A stretch of 64,000 nucleotides of DNA from Bacteroidaceae bacterium (lineage in GTDB: Bacteria > Bacteroidota > Bacteroidia > Bacteroidales > Bacteroidaceae), in contig JAFUVE010000027.1 of NCBI GenBank assembly GCA_017483765.1, positions 62,001 to 126,000 of the forward strand, written 5' to 3'. The notes under the pieces were generated by a model. The model made no database searches and was not told the DNA's origin. It was given only the letters and a program-made list of their open reading frames with translations. Position 1 is the stretch's first letter, and each line of letters begins with the position of its first letter. The position numbers and the translations under genes are program-made. Positions 41,374 to 50,926 of this stretch are shown piece by piece.

Positions 41374-44082
41374 TCAGCTCCGGCTAACCTGCAGTCCGCT
41401 CTTGGAGAGCGTCATCTCGACAAATCGTGCACGGGGATTGGGCGGGTTGGCATTTAATAGCTGACGGATACGTCCGGCAGCCTCTGGATCCTTGGCTATC
41501 ATGTAAAGATAGCCGCCGCCACCCGCACCGGGCAGTTTGTAGCCAAGGCAAAGGTCGTCCACAAGGTCGGTCAGAGCACTCACTGCAGGAGGATTCGTGC
41601 CGGAGTCAATTTGCTGGTTCTGCTCCCACGTACGGCGCACCAGAAGGCCCATCTGAACAAAATCCTGACGCTGAAGGGCGTCAAACATCTCATGCGTATG
41701 CTCCTTCATCCGACGAAGCAACTGGAGCTGGTCGTGCTCATTGAGAAACATCCGACGGACAATCTCGGAAAGGATCTGCTTGGCTGTGCGGGTGATGCCT
41801 GTGTAGTAGAGCAGATGACAGGCACGGTACTCTGGCTGAAGATAAAGGTCGTCGGGAAGCCAACGGGCTACTGGACGCTGCAAAAATCCACTCTCTGTCT
41901 CCAGCAGCTTCACGCCGCCAAGCACGCCGCCGAACTGGTCCTGCCAGCCGCCGCCGGTGGTCAGAAGCTGCTCCAGAACCAGCGTACGCCGGCATATCTC
42001 ATTCTTGTCCCAAGCCAATGAGCAGAAGTCACTCAGTGCACCGAGAACGGTGGAGGCGAGGATGGAGCTGGTGCCCAAACCGCTGCCTTTGGGGATGGCG
42101 GAGAGCAACGTCACCTCAAAGCCACCGCCAAACGACTCCAGCTGACTTCTCAACGAGTCAAACGGCTCTGAACAAAACTGGGGATGAAAACCGGACAAAC
42201 AGAGTGCAGCCTTGGGGATGGAGAATGCACTGCCCACTTCGTTGTAGGCTGACAGTTGTTCATAACTCGTTATGGTCTCGCGGGCACCAAGGTCAATACT
42301 ACGAAGAACTATATGCGGTTCAGAACATGGACGTATGTACGCCTGAAGCGGTTGCTGGCCATTCAACTCTATCGCCAGGTTCACCACACTGCCACCCTCC
42401 ATCAGGCAATAAGGAGGCGTGTCGGTCCATCCACCAGCTATATCTATGCGGACGGGGGAACGGCCCCACACTATCTGGTCGGCATAGACGGACATACGGG
42501 GAGTCTGACGCTCTGACAACACCGACTCGACAAGTCCATCACGCAACAACGAGAATGCACGGTCGTCATCACCACGGAACATCGCGTCATGGATGCGGGT
42601 CATCAGAGGCGCTTCCTCTGGCAACGGCTTGGGAAGAGGAAGGGAGAAGGAGGAGAAACGGTGAGCTGCATCGTACAAGTCCAGCTGGTAGAACACGCTG
42701 TGTTCCCAGTTTTCTGATATCTGTCCCCAGTTTTTCTTCTGGAAATCAACACGCTGGGAAAACAGACGCCGTAGGTCGGCTTCATTGCTCAGCTCCTCGG
42801 CACTCAGCAACTCATAGCCTGAAGGAACAGGAAGACCCGACTGCCAGCTGCTGACAATCCGGCGGACAAGAACACCGTCCGAAAGCTGGGAAGCACTTAG
42901 CACGGGGAAACGTTTCTCCTGCTGGGCACTACCGGCAAACTTCTCATCTATTTGATAAAGACGCAGGGCATAGTCATGTCGGCCTACTGGCACCACATCC
43001 ACGCAGTCTCCGGGACGAAGCGACAACTCCCAGTCATTCTTCGGAACGCCTGTAATCACATGATTGGACGTCAGTTCCCAACGGCTGCCGACATGGCTGT
43101 TCTCTATCCATATATTGGAGTTCGCGTCATTGAAGACATAGTCCGTCAAGGAGTTCTGAACGAATATCGACGGATGAGGCTTACGGTCGTTATGGATGAT
43201 ACGACGCTGGTCGTTCACCAGATTCTGGACAGCCAGGGTCGACGAAATCATCTCGCGGTTAGTACCGAAATGATAGAACTCACCGCCGGGCAATGGCAAA
43301 ACGGCAACGCTCAAAGCATTCAGTTCAGCATCGGTAATGACGGGGTCTGAGCCCAGCGTACAACCAAACTGGCTGTAGAGGTCATACTCATGGATGCTGC
43401 CATCAGCATGCTTCGAACGCGACATCAGCAACTCCACAGCACGGGCACTCAATAGCCATACACCAATATCGGTCAGGTAAAAATGGTCTTTTTGCAACTC
43501 GTTCAACTCGCTTACTGAAGGCTTCTGCAACATACGCTTCAAAACGGAAGGACTCTTGCGGTCCATCACGAACACGCCGTGGTTTTTTGCGATGTTGCTG
43601 TCAAGCCACAGGCCATAGCAGACCACATCGGCCTCAGGAACGGCACCTATGGGCTGAGTGGCACGAACATACACATCACCGCTCACGATCATGGTCTTCA
43701 GCATGGATGGGCATTTGCTCATCAACTCCTCATAAAGAGGCAGTTGCACATCCAGCAGCGTCTGGTCAAGCCGCTGGCCACGCTCCCAGCGGTAAACTGG
43801 CATCGGAAGCAAGATCTTGCCGCTTGGGGCATAACAAGGAAGACGACGGCTCTGACCACCGGCATGGATAAGCAAACGTGGCTCTTTTCGCAGCCAGTCG
43901 CCGAAAGTCATACCTGCTCCCTGCTCGCGGTAGCACTCTTCCAACAGCCAGGTGGTGCCACCGCCGCTACCCAGCTTATGACCCACTGGGTCGCAGGTCA
44001 CGTAATACTCATCGCGGCTCAGTCCCGTTATATCATAAAAACAGTCCACCACGTGGGGTGGCATCGACATCAGTTTCTGCAT
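41374..44082 (-). CDS. fkp: bifunctional L-fucokinase / L-fucose-1-phosphate guanylyltransferase
   Basis: The 902-residue cytoplasmic enzyme turns free L-fucose into GDP-L-fucose. The N-terminal half is the pyrophosphorylase (GHKLGSGGGTTWLLEE near residue 30). A beta-helix-like linker region lies in the middle. The C-terminal GHMP kinase domain starts with PVRIDIAGGWTDTPPYCLME, has the ATP loop IPKGSGLGTSSILAS, and ends KLPGAGGGGYLYMIAKDP. The length matches Bacteroides Fkp (about 950), slightly short. fucP is divergent, 272 nt away, giving import and activation of fucose side by side. A 9-nt TCTAGAA repeat array lies upstream. Confidence 0.93.
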   Translation of the reverse strand: MQKLMSMPPHVVDCFYDITGLSRDEYYVTCDPVGHKLGSGGGTTWLLEECYREQGAGMTFGDWLRKEPRLLIHAGGQSRRLPCYAPSGKILLPMPVYRWERGQRLDQTLLDVQLPLYEELMSKCPSMLKTMIVSGDVYVRATQPIGAVPEADVVCYGLWLDSNIAKNHGVFVMDRKSPSVLKRMLQKPSVSELNELQKDHFYLTDIGVWLLSARAVELLMSRSKHADGSIHEYDLYSQFGCTLGSDPVITDAELNALSVAVLPLPGGEFYHFGTNREMISSTLAVQNLVNDQRRIIHNDRKPHPSIFVQNSLTDYVFNDANSNIWIENSHVGSRWELTSNHVITGVPKNDWELSLRPGDCVDVVPVGRHDYALRLYQIDEKFAGSAQQEKRFPVLSASQLSDGVLVRRIVSSWQSGLPVPSGYELLSAEELSNEADLRRLFSQRVDFQKKNWGQISENWEHSVFYQLDLYDAAHRFSSFSLPLPKPLPEEAPLMTRIHDAMFRGDDDRAFSLLRDGLVESVLSERQTPRMSVYADQIVWGRSPVRIDIAGGWTDTPPYCLMEGGSVVNLAIELNGQQPLQAYIRPCSEPHIVLRSIDLGARETITSYEQLSAYNEVGSAFSIPKAALCLSGFHPQFCSEPFDSLRSQLESFGGGFEVTLLSAIPKGSGLGTSSILASTVLGALSDFCSLAWDKNEICRRTLVLEQLLTTGGGWQDQFGGVLGGVKLLETESGFLQRPVARWLPDDLYLQPEYRACHLLYYTGITRTAKQILSEIVRRMFLNEHDQLQLLRRMKEHTHEMFDALQRQDFVQMGLLVRRTWEQNQQIDSGTNPPAVSALTDLVDDLCLGYKLPGAGGGGYLYMIAKDPEAAGRIRQLLNANPPNPRARFVEMTLSKSGLQVSRS

Positions 44083-44122
44083 AAATCTTCATTTGCATAG
44101 ACAGTCTGGAACCATTAGAATC

Positions 44123-44194
44123 TCTAGAATTTCTAGAATATCTAGAAACTCTAGAATTTCTAGAACTTCTAGAACATCTAAAACATCTAAAAAA
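44123..44194 (-). repeat. eight tandem 9-nt units TCTAGAAnn upstream of fkp
   Basis: Units start at 44123, 44132, 44141, 44150, 44159, 44168, 44177 and 44186. The first six hold the palindrome TCTAGA; the last two are TCTAAAA variants. The array lies between a weak TAACTTCG -7-like box (minus strand, 44228-44235) and the fkp start. It could be operator sites, a leader repeat or a variable-number tract. Confidence 0.9.
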
Positions 44195-44353
44195 GTCCAG
44201 CTCCCTATATAATTCCTTTAATTCTTGCGAAGTTAGCAATTAATTTCGGATTAACCTACCTTTTTTGATAAAATCCGACAAATCAACATAATTTTCAGCC
44301 GTTTCTGACGTTATTTTATCATAGCTAGTAGAACCAACAAAAATAACATCTTT

Positions 44354-45676
44354 ATGCACAAGTTGATTGAGCGGAAATTTCTGCTCACTTTTATCGTCAT
44401 CACATCCCTGTTCGCACTATGGGGATTCGCTAACGACATCACCAACCCGATGGTGGCTGCTTTCCAGACTCTCATGGAAATATCAGCGGCCAAAGCATCG
44501 CTCATCCAGTTCGCTTTCTATGGAGGATATGCCACGATGGCTGTCCCGGCAGCGCTGTTCATCAGGCGGTACAGCTACAAAAAAGGGGTGCTGCTGGGGC
44601 TGGCACTCTATGCCGTAGGCGCCTTCCTTTTCATACCGGCAGCAAGCCAGCAGAGCTTCGCATTCTTCTGCATTTCGCTCTATATCCTGACCTTCGGACT
44701 GGCATTCCTCGAGACGACTGCCAATCCTTTCATCCTGTCGCTGGGAGCGAAGGAGACGTCAACGCAGCGGCTCAACCTCGCTCAGGCTTTCAATCCCATG
44801 GGGTCGCTTTGCGGTATGTACATCGCATCGCAGGTGGTGCTGCCACAACTGCTTTCCGACCAGCGCAATAAGGCGGGCGAAACCATATTCGCCACGCTCA
44901 GCGAGGCGGAGAAAGCGGGGATTCGAGTACACGACCTGGCTGTCATCAGGAATCCCTATGTGGCAATCGGACTCGTGGTGATGGCTGTGTTCATCATCAT
45001 CGCACTGATGAAAATGCCAAAGACGGAAAGCGAGGAGAAAAAATCAGTGGGCGACGTGCACACCAACCGGCAGACGCTCTCAAACCTGTGGCACAACACC
45101 ATATACAGAGAAGGTGTCATGGCTCAGATGTTCTACGTGGCCGCACAGATCATGGTGTGGACTTTCATCATACAGTATGCCGACAACCTCGGGATCGACA
45201 AGGCTACAGCGCAGAGATATAATATCGTGGCTATGTGCATGTTTCTCTCCAGCCGATTCATCACGACTTTCCTTATGAAATACCTTAACGCGAAACTGCT
45301 GCTGGCTTTCTTCGCCATCGGAGCGGCTGCCTGCACCATCGGAGCCATTTCCATCGTGGGCATGCCCGGACTCTACTGCCTCGTCGGAATCAGCTTCTTC
45401 ATGTCGCTCATGTTCCCCACCATCTACGGAATCGCACTGGAGAAGGTGGACTCACGAGACACTACGCTCGGAGCCGCATTCCTGGTCATGGCTATCGTGG
45501 GAGGAGCACTCATGCCGCCGCTTCAGGGGGCTATCATCGACATGAAGGAAGTGATGGGACATCCGGCAGTCAACGCGTCATTCATCCTGCCGCTCATTTG
45601 CTTCATCATCATCTGCATCTACGGATTCAGGGCACACAAGAAGACCAGTACGGAACAGATACAACAAAACAATTAG
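44354..45676 (+). CDS. fucP: FucP-type sugar:H+ symporter, probably L-fucose
   Basis: The 440-residue MFS protein has the FucP features: FALWGFANDITNPMVAAFQTLMEIS near residue 19, GFANDI being the family hallmark, then FLETTANPFILSLG and NLAQAFNPMGSLCGMYIA. About 12 membrane segments are present. In Bacteroides such proteins import L-fucose, and its place opposite fkp makes fucose the likely substrate. I find no clear -7 box before the start. A terminator follows 10 nt after the stop. Confidence 0.88.
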   Translation: MHKLIERKFLLTFIVITSLFALWGFANDITNPMVAAFQTLMEISAAKASLIQFAFYGGYATMAVPAALFIRRYSYKKGVLLGLALYAVGAFLFIPAASQQSFAFFCISLYILTFGLAFLETTANPFILSLGAKETSTQRLNLAQAFNPMGSLCGMYIASQVVLPQLLSDQRNKAGETIFATLSEAEKAGIRVHDLAVIRNPYVAIGLVVMAVFIIIALMKMPKTESEEKKSVGDVHTNRQTLSNLWHNTIYREGVMAQMFYVAAQIMVWTFIIQYADNLGIDKATAQRYNIVAMCMFLSSRFITTFLMKYLNAKLLLAFFAIGAAACTIGAISIVGMPGLYCLVGISFFMSLMFPTIYGIALEKVDSRDTTLGAAFLVMAIVGGALMPPLQGAIIDMKEVMGHPAVNASFILPLICFIIICIYGFRAHKKTSTEQIQQNN

Positions 45677-45686
45677 AATCAAGTAC

Positions 45687-45738
45687 CGAAAAAGAAAGCT
45701 TTGCATACAGTTGTTTGCAAAGCTTTCTTTTTCGGTTT
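45687..45738. terminator. long bidirectional terminator hairpin after fucP
   Basis: A 21 bp stem (arms at 45687-45707 and 45718-45738, containing AAAAAGAAAGCTTTGCA and its complement) with a 10-nt loop and A/T runs lies between the convergent fucP and the repeat protein. Confidence 0.9.
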
Positions 45739-45748
45739 CAAAAAAGCA

Positions 45749-46114
45749 CTACCTTCGGTTGGCTTTTTCCATCGCTTCCTGAGCCCATTTCATACGCGTC
45801 TGGGCCTTATCACGGGCCTCCTGAGCCCATTTCATACGCATACGGGCCTTTTCCGTGGCGTCCTGAGCCCAACGGCTGTTACTGCGGGCCTTATCGGGAT
45901 TGTTATGACGGTTGTAATAATCAACCTCACGCAAGTAGTTCTGAGCCTGACGCTGATAATAGTCGGCATCACGCTCATAACCGGAGGCCTGACGGTTATA
46001 ATACTCGGCATCACGCATATAGTTTTTGGCCTGACGCATGTAATAATCGTCCTGGCCGCGCATCTCCGTCATAGGAGCCAGTACCAGCAAAGCTAGAAGC
46101 AATAAATGTCTCAT
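45749..46114 (-). CDS. small secreted Tyr/Arg/Gln/Ala repeat protein
   Basis: The 121-residue product has a signal peptide (MRHLLLLALLVLAPMTEMRG). The mature chain has short repeats: YMRQAKNYMRDAEYYNRQAS, then YERDADYYQRQAQNY and LREVDYYNR. A second type follows (KWAQEARDKAQTRMKWAQEA). The pattern suggests a long charged helix or coiled coil. It lies 22 nt downstream of a DUF486 gene on the same strand. Function unknown; I would place it in the periplasm or outside the cell. Confidence 0.65.
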   Translation of the reverse strand: MRHLLLLALLVLAPMTEMRGQDDYYMRQAKNYMRDAEYYNRQASGYERDADYYQRQAQNYLREVDYYNRHNNPDKARSNSRWAQDATEKARMRMKWAQEARDKAQTRMKWAQEAMEKANRR

Positions 46115-46136
46115 AAGCGTCTCTTGTCTTTTGATA

Positions 46137-46502
46137 TCACTTGAATATGAAATACACGGCCATGATTAGGCAAAGGAAGGCGGCAAGATGGTTCCAATGA
46201 AGCGACTGGCCCTGAAAAAGAAGATTCGCGATGAGTGTGAACACAATCAGCGAAACCACCTCCTGTATCACCTTCAGCTGCATCAGGGAAAACGGACCGC
46301 CATTTCCCTCGAAACCAATACGGTTGGCTGGAACCTGCATGCAGTATTCGGCAAAGGCGATAATCCAGGAGAAGGCGATGATGCCGATTAGGGGCCAACC
46401 CGTCGATATGTGCATCTGCTGCAACTTCAAATGGCCATACCAAGCCAAAGTCATGAATACGTTGGCACCGATTAACAGCCCAACGGTGAAAAGTCCATTC
46501 AT
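46137..46502 (-). CDS. DUF486-family small membrane protein
   Basis: The 121-residue protein has four hydrophobic segments and the DUF486 motif AEYCMQVPANRIGFE (PANRIG). The family resembles half of a DMT-type transporter, and its role is unknown. It is divergent from proB, with both promoters in the 85-nt gap. Confidence 0.85.
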   Translation of the reverse strand: MNGLFTVGLLIGANVFMTLAWYGHLKLQQMHISTGWPLIGIIAFSWIIAFAEYCMQVPANRIGFEGNGGPFSLMQLKVIQEVVSLIVFTLIANLLFQGQSLHWNHLAAFLCLIMAVYFIFK

Positions 46503-46540
46503 TTTTTTACCTTATTTTTATGATAATCCTAAAACGACTG

Positions 46541-46548
46541 CAAAGTTA
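46541..46548 (-). promoter_or_regulatory. -7 box TAACTTTG for the DUF486 gene
   Basis: The minus strand reads TAACTTTGC, 38 nt before the ATG at 46502. It lies back to back with the proB promoter, only 13 nt apart. Confidence 0.55.
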
Positions 46549-46561
46549 CGATTTTTTTATG

Positions 46562-46569
46562 TAACTTTG
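46562..46569 (+). promoter_or_regulatory. -7 box TAACTTTG for proB
   Basis: A strong TAnnTTTG match 18 nt before the proB ATG. It rules out the much longer open frame that extends upstream across the DUF486 gene. Confidence 0.6.
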
Positions 46570-46587
46570 CACAAATTTTTAGAAATC

Positions 46588-47673
46588 ATGAGAATTACGG
46601 TTAAAATCGGAAGCAATGTGCTTACTAGGACTGACGGCTCACTCGACGTCACACGTATGTCAGCACTCGTCGACCAGGTGGCGGCACTGCGCAAACAGGG
46701 AATCGAAGTGTTGATGGTGTCATCTGGAGCTATGGCATCGGGAAGAAGCGAACTGAAGGACATGGTAAACGGAAAGATGGACGCAGTCGATCAGCGACAG
46801 CTCTTCTCTGCGGTGGGACAGGCAAAACTCATCAACAGATATTATGAGATGTTCCGAGACCATGGAATCCCGGTAGGACAGGTGCTGACGATGAAGGAGA
46901 ACTTCGGAACACGCCGGCACTATCTCAACCAGCGCAACTGCATCAGCGTCATGCTGGACAACGGGGTGCTGCCTATCATCAACGAGAACGACACCATCTC
47001 TGTCACCGAACTTATGTTCACCGACAACGACGAGCTCTCAGGACTCATTGCAACCATGATGGACTGCGACGCACTCGTCATCCTGTCCAACATCGACGGG
47101 GTGTTCACCGGAAACCCGAACGACCCGAATTCTGCCCTGATCAATCAGGTGGAACCGGGAAAAGACATTTCAGAATACATCTCAACCGTCAAGTCCGGAT
47201 TCGGACGGGGGGGGATGCAGACCAAGAGCAACATCGCACGGAAAGTGGCGATGGAGGGAATAAGGGTCATCATCGCCAACGGAAAACGAGAGAACATACT
47301 GATGCAACTAACCCCGGCATTCAACGGGGAAAAGACCAACTGCCCATGCACCGTATTCCTACCGGCTGACAACGAAGTATCAAGCGTGAAGAAATGGATT
47401 GCTCACAGCGAAGGGTTCTCTAAAGGGGCCATCTTCCTCAACAAAGGGGCATCGGAGAAAATACAAGGAGAACAGGCGGCGAGCATTCTGCCGGTTGGAA
47501 TCACACACTACGAAGGACACTTCGAAACTCACGACATCATCAGCATTTTCGACTACAACGGACATAAAATCGGGGTGGGAAGAACTGACTACAGCTCTGA
47601 GGAAGTAAGGATGGCTATCGGAAAACGGGACATGAAGCCGGTCGTACACTACGACTTCCTATATCTGGAATAA
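46588..47673 (+). CDS. proB: glutamate 5-kinase
   Basis: The 361-residue enzyme phosphorylates glutamate in the first step of proline synthesis. The kinase domain starts ITVKIGSNVLTRTDGSLD, with VSSGAMASGRSEL, PIINENDTISV, DNDELSGLIATMMDCDALVILSN and GFGRGGMQTKSNIA. The C-terminal PUA domain (residues 275-360) has SVKKWIAHSE and GITHYEGHFETHD. Start is the ATG at 46588 because it begins the kinase fold and follows the -7 box; an in-frame extension upstream is not coding. proA lies 166 nt downstream. Confidence 0.93.
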   Translation: MRITVKIGSNVLTRTDGSLDVTRMSALVDQVAALRKQGIEVLMVSSGAMASGRSELKDMVNGKMDAVDQRQLFSAVGQAKLINRYYEMFRDHGIPVGQVLTMKENFGTRRHYLNQRNCISVMLDNGVLPIINENDTISVTELMFTDNDELSGLIATMMDCDALVILSNIDGVFTGNPNDPNSALINQVEPGKDISEYISTVKSGFGRGGMQTKSNIARKVAMEGIRVIIANGKRENILMQLTPAFNGEKTNCPCTVFLPADNEVSSVKKWIAHSEGFSKGAIFLNKGASEKIQGEQAASILPVGITHYEGHFETHDIISIFDYNGHKIGVGRTDYSSEEVRMAIGKRDMKPVVHYDFLYLE

Positions 47674-47806
47674 AAAAACATAACCCTATTGCTACGACGG
47701 AAATAAAATCACGAACTGCAACCCGACAACCTCCAGGATGGCACAACATACCCCCAGCCCCACAAACGCTGCCGGTGTCGGGTGCCCATCGCAAAAACCA
47801 AAATCC

Positions 47807-47835
47807 CTCTAAACTCTCAACTCTAAACTCTCAAC
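47807..47835 (+). repeat. CTCTAAACTCTCAACTC leader repeat before proA
   Basis: CTCTAAACTCTCAA occurs twice in a row and ends 4 nt before the proA start. The rest of 47674-47839 is C-rich and without a gene. Confidence 0.75.
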
Positions 47836-47839
47836 CAAC

Positions 47840-49090
47840 ATGAACCCAACTTTTCAAGCGGTAAAAAATGCCAGCCTCACACTGACTGACATCAGCAACG
47901 ACGAAATCAACAGCATTCTGAACGACGTGGCAGACGCTGCCATCGCCAGCAAGCAACACATCATATCAGAAAACGCCAAGGACCTAAAGCGGATGGACCC
48001 GGCTAACCCGATGTACGACCGCCTCAAACTCACGGACGCACGCATCGAAGGCATCGCTGCAGACACCCGCAATGTCAGCAAACTGCCATCACCGCTGGGA
48101 CGTGTACTCAAACATCATATCCTTCCCAACGGACTGGAACTGACACGCATAAGCGTGCCATTCGGAGTAATCGGAATCGTCTACGAAGCACGGCCGAACG
48201 TCACATTCGACGTATTCGCCCTCTGCCTAAAAGCTGGAAGCGCATGCGTGCTGAAAGGCGGTAAGGACGCCGACGACTCCAACAGGGCAATCGTCGGACT
48301 CATAAAAGACGTGTTGCGCAAACACAACGTCGACGAGCACATCATCGAGCTGCTACCTCCAACCCACGAAGCCACTGGCGAGATGCTACATGCCAACGGA
48401 TTTGTCGACATCGTCATACCAAGAGGATCGAAACGGCTCATCGACTTTGTTCGGAAAGAGGCGTCTGTTCCCGTGATTGAGACCGGTGCAGGTGTATGCC
48501 ATGCCTATTTCGACAAGGCAGGCGACCTGGAAAAAGGGACACGTATCGTCAACAACGCCAAGACACGGAGAGTAAGCGTGTGCAACGCACTCGACTGCCT
48601 CATCATACACGAGGACAGGCTCAACGACCTCCCAGAACTCTGCAACCCGCTGGCGGAGAGCAAGGTCAAAATCTACGCCGACCAACCCGCCCTTCTGGCT
48701 CTTAAAGGAAAATACCCGGATTCCCTTCTACATCCTATCGACAACGACGACGAGGCATACGACACCGAATACCAGGACTATGCCATGGGCATCAAGACGG
48801 TAACAGACCTCGGACAAGCGCTCAAGCACATCCGGATGCACGGTTCCGGACACAGTGAGTGCATCATCAGCGAGGACGACGAAGCAACCGCAACCTTCCT
48901 CCGGCAAGTGGACGCGGCATGTGTCTACAGCAACGCACCAACGTCTTTCACCGACGGAGCACAGTTCGGACTGGGTGCTGAAATCGGAATATCCACCCAG
49001 AAACTCCATGCCAGAGGACCGATGGCGCTCGAGGAAATCACAACATACAAGTGGATCATCAAGGGAAACGGACAAGTTCGCCCGAAATAA
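47840..49090 (+). CDS. proA: gamma-glutamyl phosphate reductase
   Basis: The 416-residue aldehyde dehydrogenase-like enzyme reduces glutamyl 5-phosphate in the second step of proline synthesis. [29 protein letters not shown] (near residue 110), [21 protein letters not shown] and [17 protein letters not shown] (with the catalytic Cys) are typical, as is the C-terminal [17 protein letters not shown]. Length fits the family. It is the partner of ProB, which is encoded just upstream. Confidence 0.95.
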   Translation: MNPTFQAVKNASLTLTDISNDEINSILNDVADAAIASKQHIISENAKDLKRMDPANPMYDRLKLTDARIEGIAADTRNVSKLPSPLGRVLKHHILPNGLELTRISVPFGVIGIVYEARPNVTFDVFALCLKAGSACVLKGGKDADDSNRAIVGLIKDVLRKHNVDEHIIELLPPTHEATGEMLHANGFVDIVIPRGSKRLIDFVRKEASVPVIETGAGVCHAYFDKAGDLEKGTRIVNNAKTRRVSVCNALDCLIIHEDRLNDLPELCNPLAESKVKIYADQPALLALKGKYPDSLLHPIDNDDEAYDTEYQDYAMGIKTVTDLGQALKHIRMHGSGHSECIISEDDEATATFLRQVDAACVYSNAPTSFTDGAQFGLGAEIGISTQKLHARGPMALEEITTYKWIIKGNGQVRPK

Positions 49091-49135
49091 AGAACAGTAA
49101 CACGAATCTCTACAACAGAATAAGTGAAGAAACCA

Positions 49136-49168
49136 CACTTTTCACTATTCACTTTTCACTATTCACTC
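49136..49168 (+). repeat. 14-nt tandem repeat CACTTTTCACTATT upstream of leuB
   Basis: Two exact 14-nt units plus a partial unit lie 9 nt before the leuB -7 box. Confidence 0.8.
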
Positions 49169-49177
49169 TTTTTTTCG

Positions 49178-49185
49178 TAACTTTG
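49178..49185 (+). promoter_or_regulatory. -7 box TAACTTTG for leuB
   Basis: A strong TAnnTTTG match 25 nt before the leuB ATG. Confidence 0.6.
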
Positions 49186-49210
49186 CAAAAATTTAAAGAC
49201 AAACATATAT

Positions 49211-50272
49211 ATGAAACTGAAATTAGCAGTCCTGCCGGGCGACGGCATCGGACCCGAAATCATGGAACAGGGACTGGCCGTGACAAAGGCCATATGCGAG
49301 AAGTTCGGACACGAACTGAGTTATGAATACGCAATTTGCGGAGCTGACGCCATCGACAAGGTCGGCGACCCGTTCCCGGAAGAGACGTTTAAAGTGTGCA
49401 TGGAAGCCGACGCTGTGCTGTTCGCTTCTGTCGGAGACCCGAAATTCGACAACGACCCAAATGCAAAGGTTCGGCCAGAACAGGGACTTCTCGCCATGAG
49501 AAAAAAACTCGGACTCTACGCCAACATCCGTCCTGTCACTACCTTCGACAGCCTCGTGCACAAGTCTCCTCTCAAGGAGGAACTCGTCAAAGGTGCTGAC
49601 TTCATCTGCATACGTGAACTCACTGGCGGAATGTATTTCGGAGAGAAGTACCAGGACAACGACAAGGCATACGACACTAACTACTACACTCGGCCTGAAA
49701 TCGAACGCATTCTCAAAGTGGGATTCGAATATGCGATGAAGAGAAACAGACACCTCACAGTCGTGGACAAGGCCAACGTGCTGGCATCATCACGCCTGTG
49801 GAGACAGATAGCACAGGAGATGGCACCGAAATACCCGGAAGTGAAGACTGACTACATGTACGTCGACAACGCATCTATGCGCATGATCCAGGAACCCAAG
49901 TTCTTCGACGTCATGGTCACCGAGAACACGTTCGGAGACATCCTCACCGACGAGGGCTCTTGCATCACAGGATCCATGGGACTGCTGCCATCGGCATCCA
50001 CTGGAGAGCACACACCGGTGTTCGAGCCTATACACGGATCGTGGCCTCAGGCTAAAGGACAGAACATTGCCAACCCGCTGGCACAAATCCTGTCCGCGGC
50101 CATGCTTTTCGAGTACTTCGACCTCAAGGAGGAGGGAGCGCTCATCAGGGAAGCTGTCGACCAAAGCCTCAACCAGAACATCCGCACACCGGAAATTCAA
50201 GTGGAGGGAGGCGACGTCTACGGAACAAAAGAAGTAGGCGAATGGATCGTTGGCTACATCAAGAACAAGTAA
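49211..50272 (+). CDS. leuB: 3-isopropylmalate dehydrogenase
   Basis: The 353-residue enzyme oxidises 3-isopropylmalate in leucine synthesis, with NAD+ and a divalent metal. The N-terminus reads [31 protein letters not shown] holds the substrate Arg. [31 protein letters not shown] and [28 protein letters not shown] carry the metal-binding Asp, and [20 protein letters not shown] binds NAD. Length is normal. The leuA, leuC and leuD genes are not in the window. Confidence 0.94.
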   Translation: MKLKLAVLPGDGIGPEIMEQGLAVTKAICEKFGHELSYEYAICGADAIDKVGDPFPEETFKVCMEADAVLFASVGDPKFDNDPNAKVRPEQGLLAMRKKLGLYANIRPVTTFDSLVHKSPLKEELVKGADFICIRELTGGMYFGEKYQDNDKAYDTNYYTRPEIERILKVGFEYAMKRNRHLTVVDKANVLASSRLWRQIAQEMAPKYPEVKTDYMYVDNASMRMIQEPKFFDVMVTENTFGDILTDEGSCITGSMGLLPSASTGEHTPVFEPIHGSWPQAKGQNIANPLAQILSAAMLFEYFDLKEEGALIREAVDQSLNQNIRTPEIQVEGGDVYGTKEVGEWIVGYIKNK

Positions 50273-50364
50273 ATTCCCGCCCCCCAAAAAATAAAAGAAC
50301 ACAGGCCTTCAGGAACTATAGTATATCTGGTCCCTCCAGAATATCCAGAAAGCCTGTCCACCAT

Positions 50365-50404
50365 ACACAGAAGCGGCAAAAATCAGCCCGCTTCTGTGTT
50401 TTTT
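50365..50404 (+). terminator. intrinsic terminator after leuB
   Basis: The stem ACACAGAAGCGG (50365-50376) pairs with CCGCTTCTGTGT (50388-50399) and is followed by a T run. Confidence 0.85.
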
Positions 50405-50458
50405 CTTTTGAAAATTCAAAAAATCACAACTTTTTTTGGATTTTTCGCAAATAAGCAG

Positions 50459-50466
50459 TAACTTTG
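50459..50466 (+). promoter_or_regulatory. -7 box TAACTTTG for rpsU
   Basis: A strong TAnnTTTG match. It predicts a leader of about 120 nt before rpsU, long for this genome; the leader is AT-rich with no strong Shine-Dalgarno sequence. Confidence 0.6.
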
Positions 50467-50591
50467 CAATTCGTTGACTAAAAGGCTCCAATGCGAAACG
50501 AAATGGAATGAAGTTTTAACCTGAAGCCCATAGCGACATACATTATATATTATAGTATTAACAAAAAAATTTTAAACAAAAAAAACGAACA

Positions 50592-50783
50592 ATGATTATC
50601 GTACCTGTTAAAGAAGGTGAGAACATCGAGAGAGCTCTCAAGAAGTTCAAGAGAAAAGCCGAGAAAACCGGCATCATCAAGGAAGTGCGCAGACGCAGAG
50701 AATTCGAGAAGCCATCCGTTACAAAGAGGAAGGCTATGCAGCACGCCATTTATGTCAACAAGCTCCACCAGCAGGAAGACTAA
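50592..50783 (+). CDS. rpsU: 30S ribosomal protein bS21
   Basis: The 63-residue basic protein (IIVPVKEGENIERALKKFKR, then KRKAMQHAIYVNKLHQQED) is bS21, which sits by the anti-Shine-Dalgarno end of 16S rRNA. In Bacteroidia it helps to hide that end. It starts the rpsU-xer-hpf-tRNA-tuf block that is typical of Bacteroidales. The A-rich sequence before the start has no GGAGG. Confidence 0.96.
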   Translation: MIIVPVKEGENIERALKKFKRKAEKTGIIKEVRRRREFEKPSVTKRKAMQHAIYVNKLHQQED

Positions 50784-50926
50784 CAGAGCACTGCAAACCG
50801 AAGAAAGTGCTGTCAACAACAGCAAAAACGGTTTATTTTTGAGATTTTAAACGAATTTAACCGTCAAAATTTGATTGTTTAAAAGAAAATTGCTAATTTA
50901 GTGCCATAAAACAAATCATCAGCCTA

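Noticed and set aside
42018..42854. Open frame of 278 codons on the plus strand within fkp
   Set aside because: It lies fully inside the well-supported fkp gene on the other strand and its Arg/His/Ser-rich product has no domain-like pattern.
44033..44239. Small minus-strand frame with Ser-Arg-Asn repeats
   Set aside because: It is a reading of the 9-nt TCTAGAA array and overlaps the fkp start in another frame; no sign of a real protein.
46231..46587. Long in-frame extension upstream of proB
   Set aside because: It runs across the divergent DUF486 gene and its promoter; the -7 box at 46562 and the kinase fold place the start at 46588.
50480..50591. Possible Shine-Dalgarno-based control of rpsU as known in Flavobacterium
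   Set aside because: The A-rich leader before the ATG has no GGAGG-like sequence, so this mechanism is not supported here.
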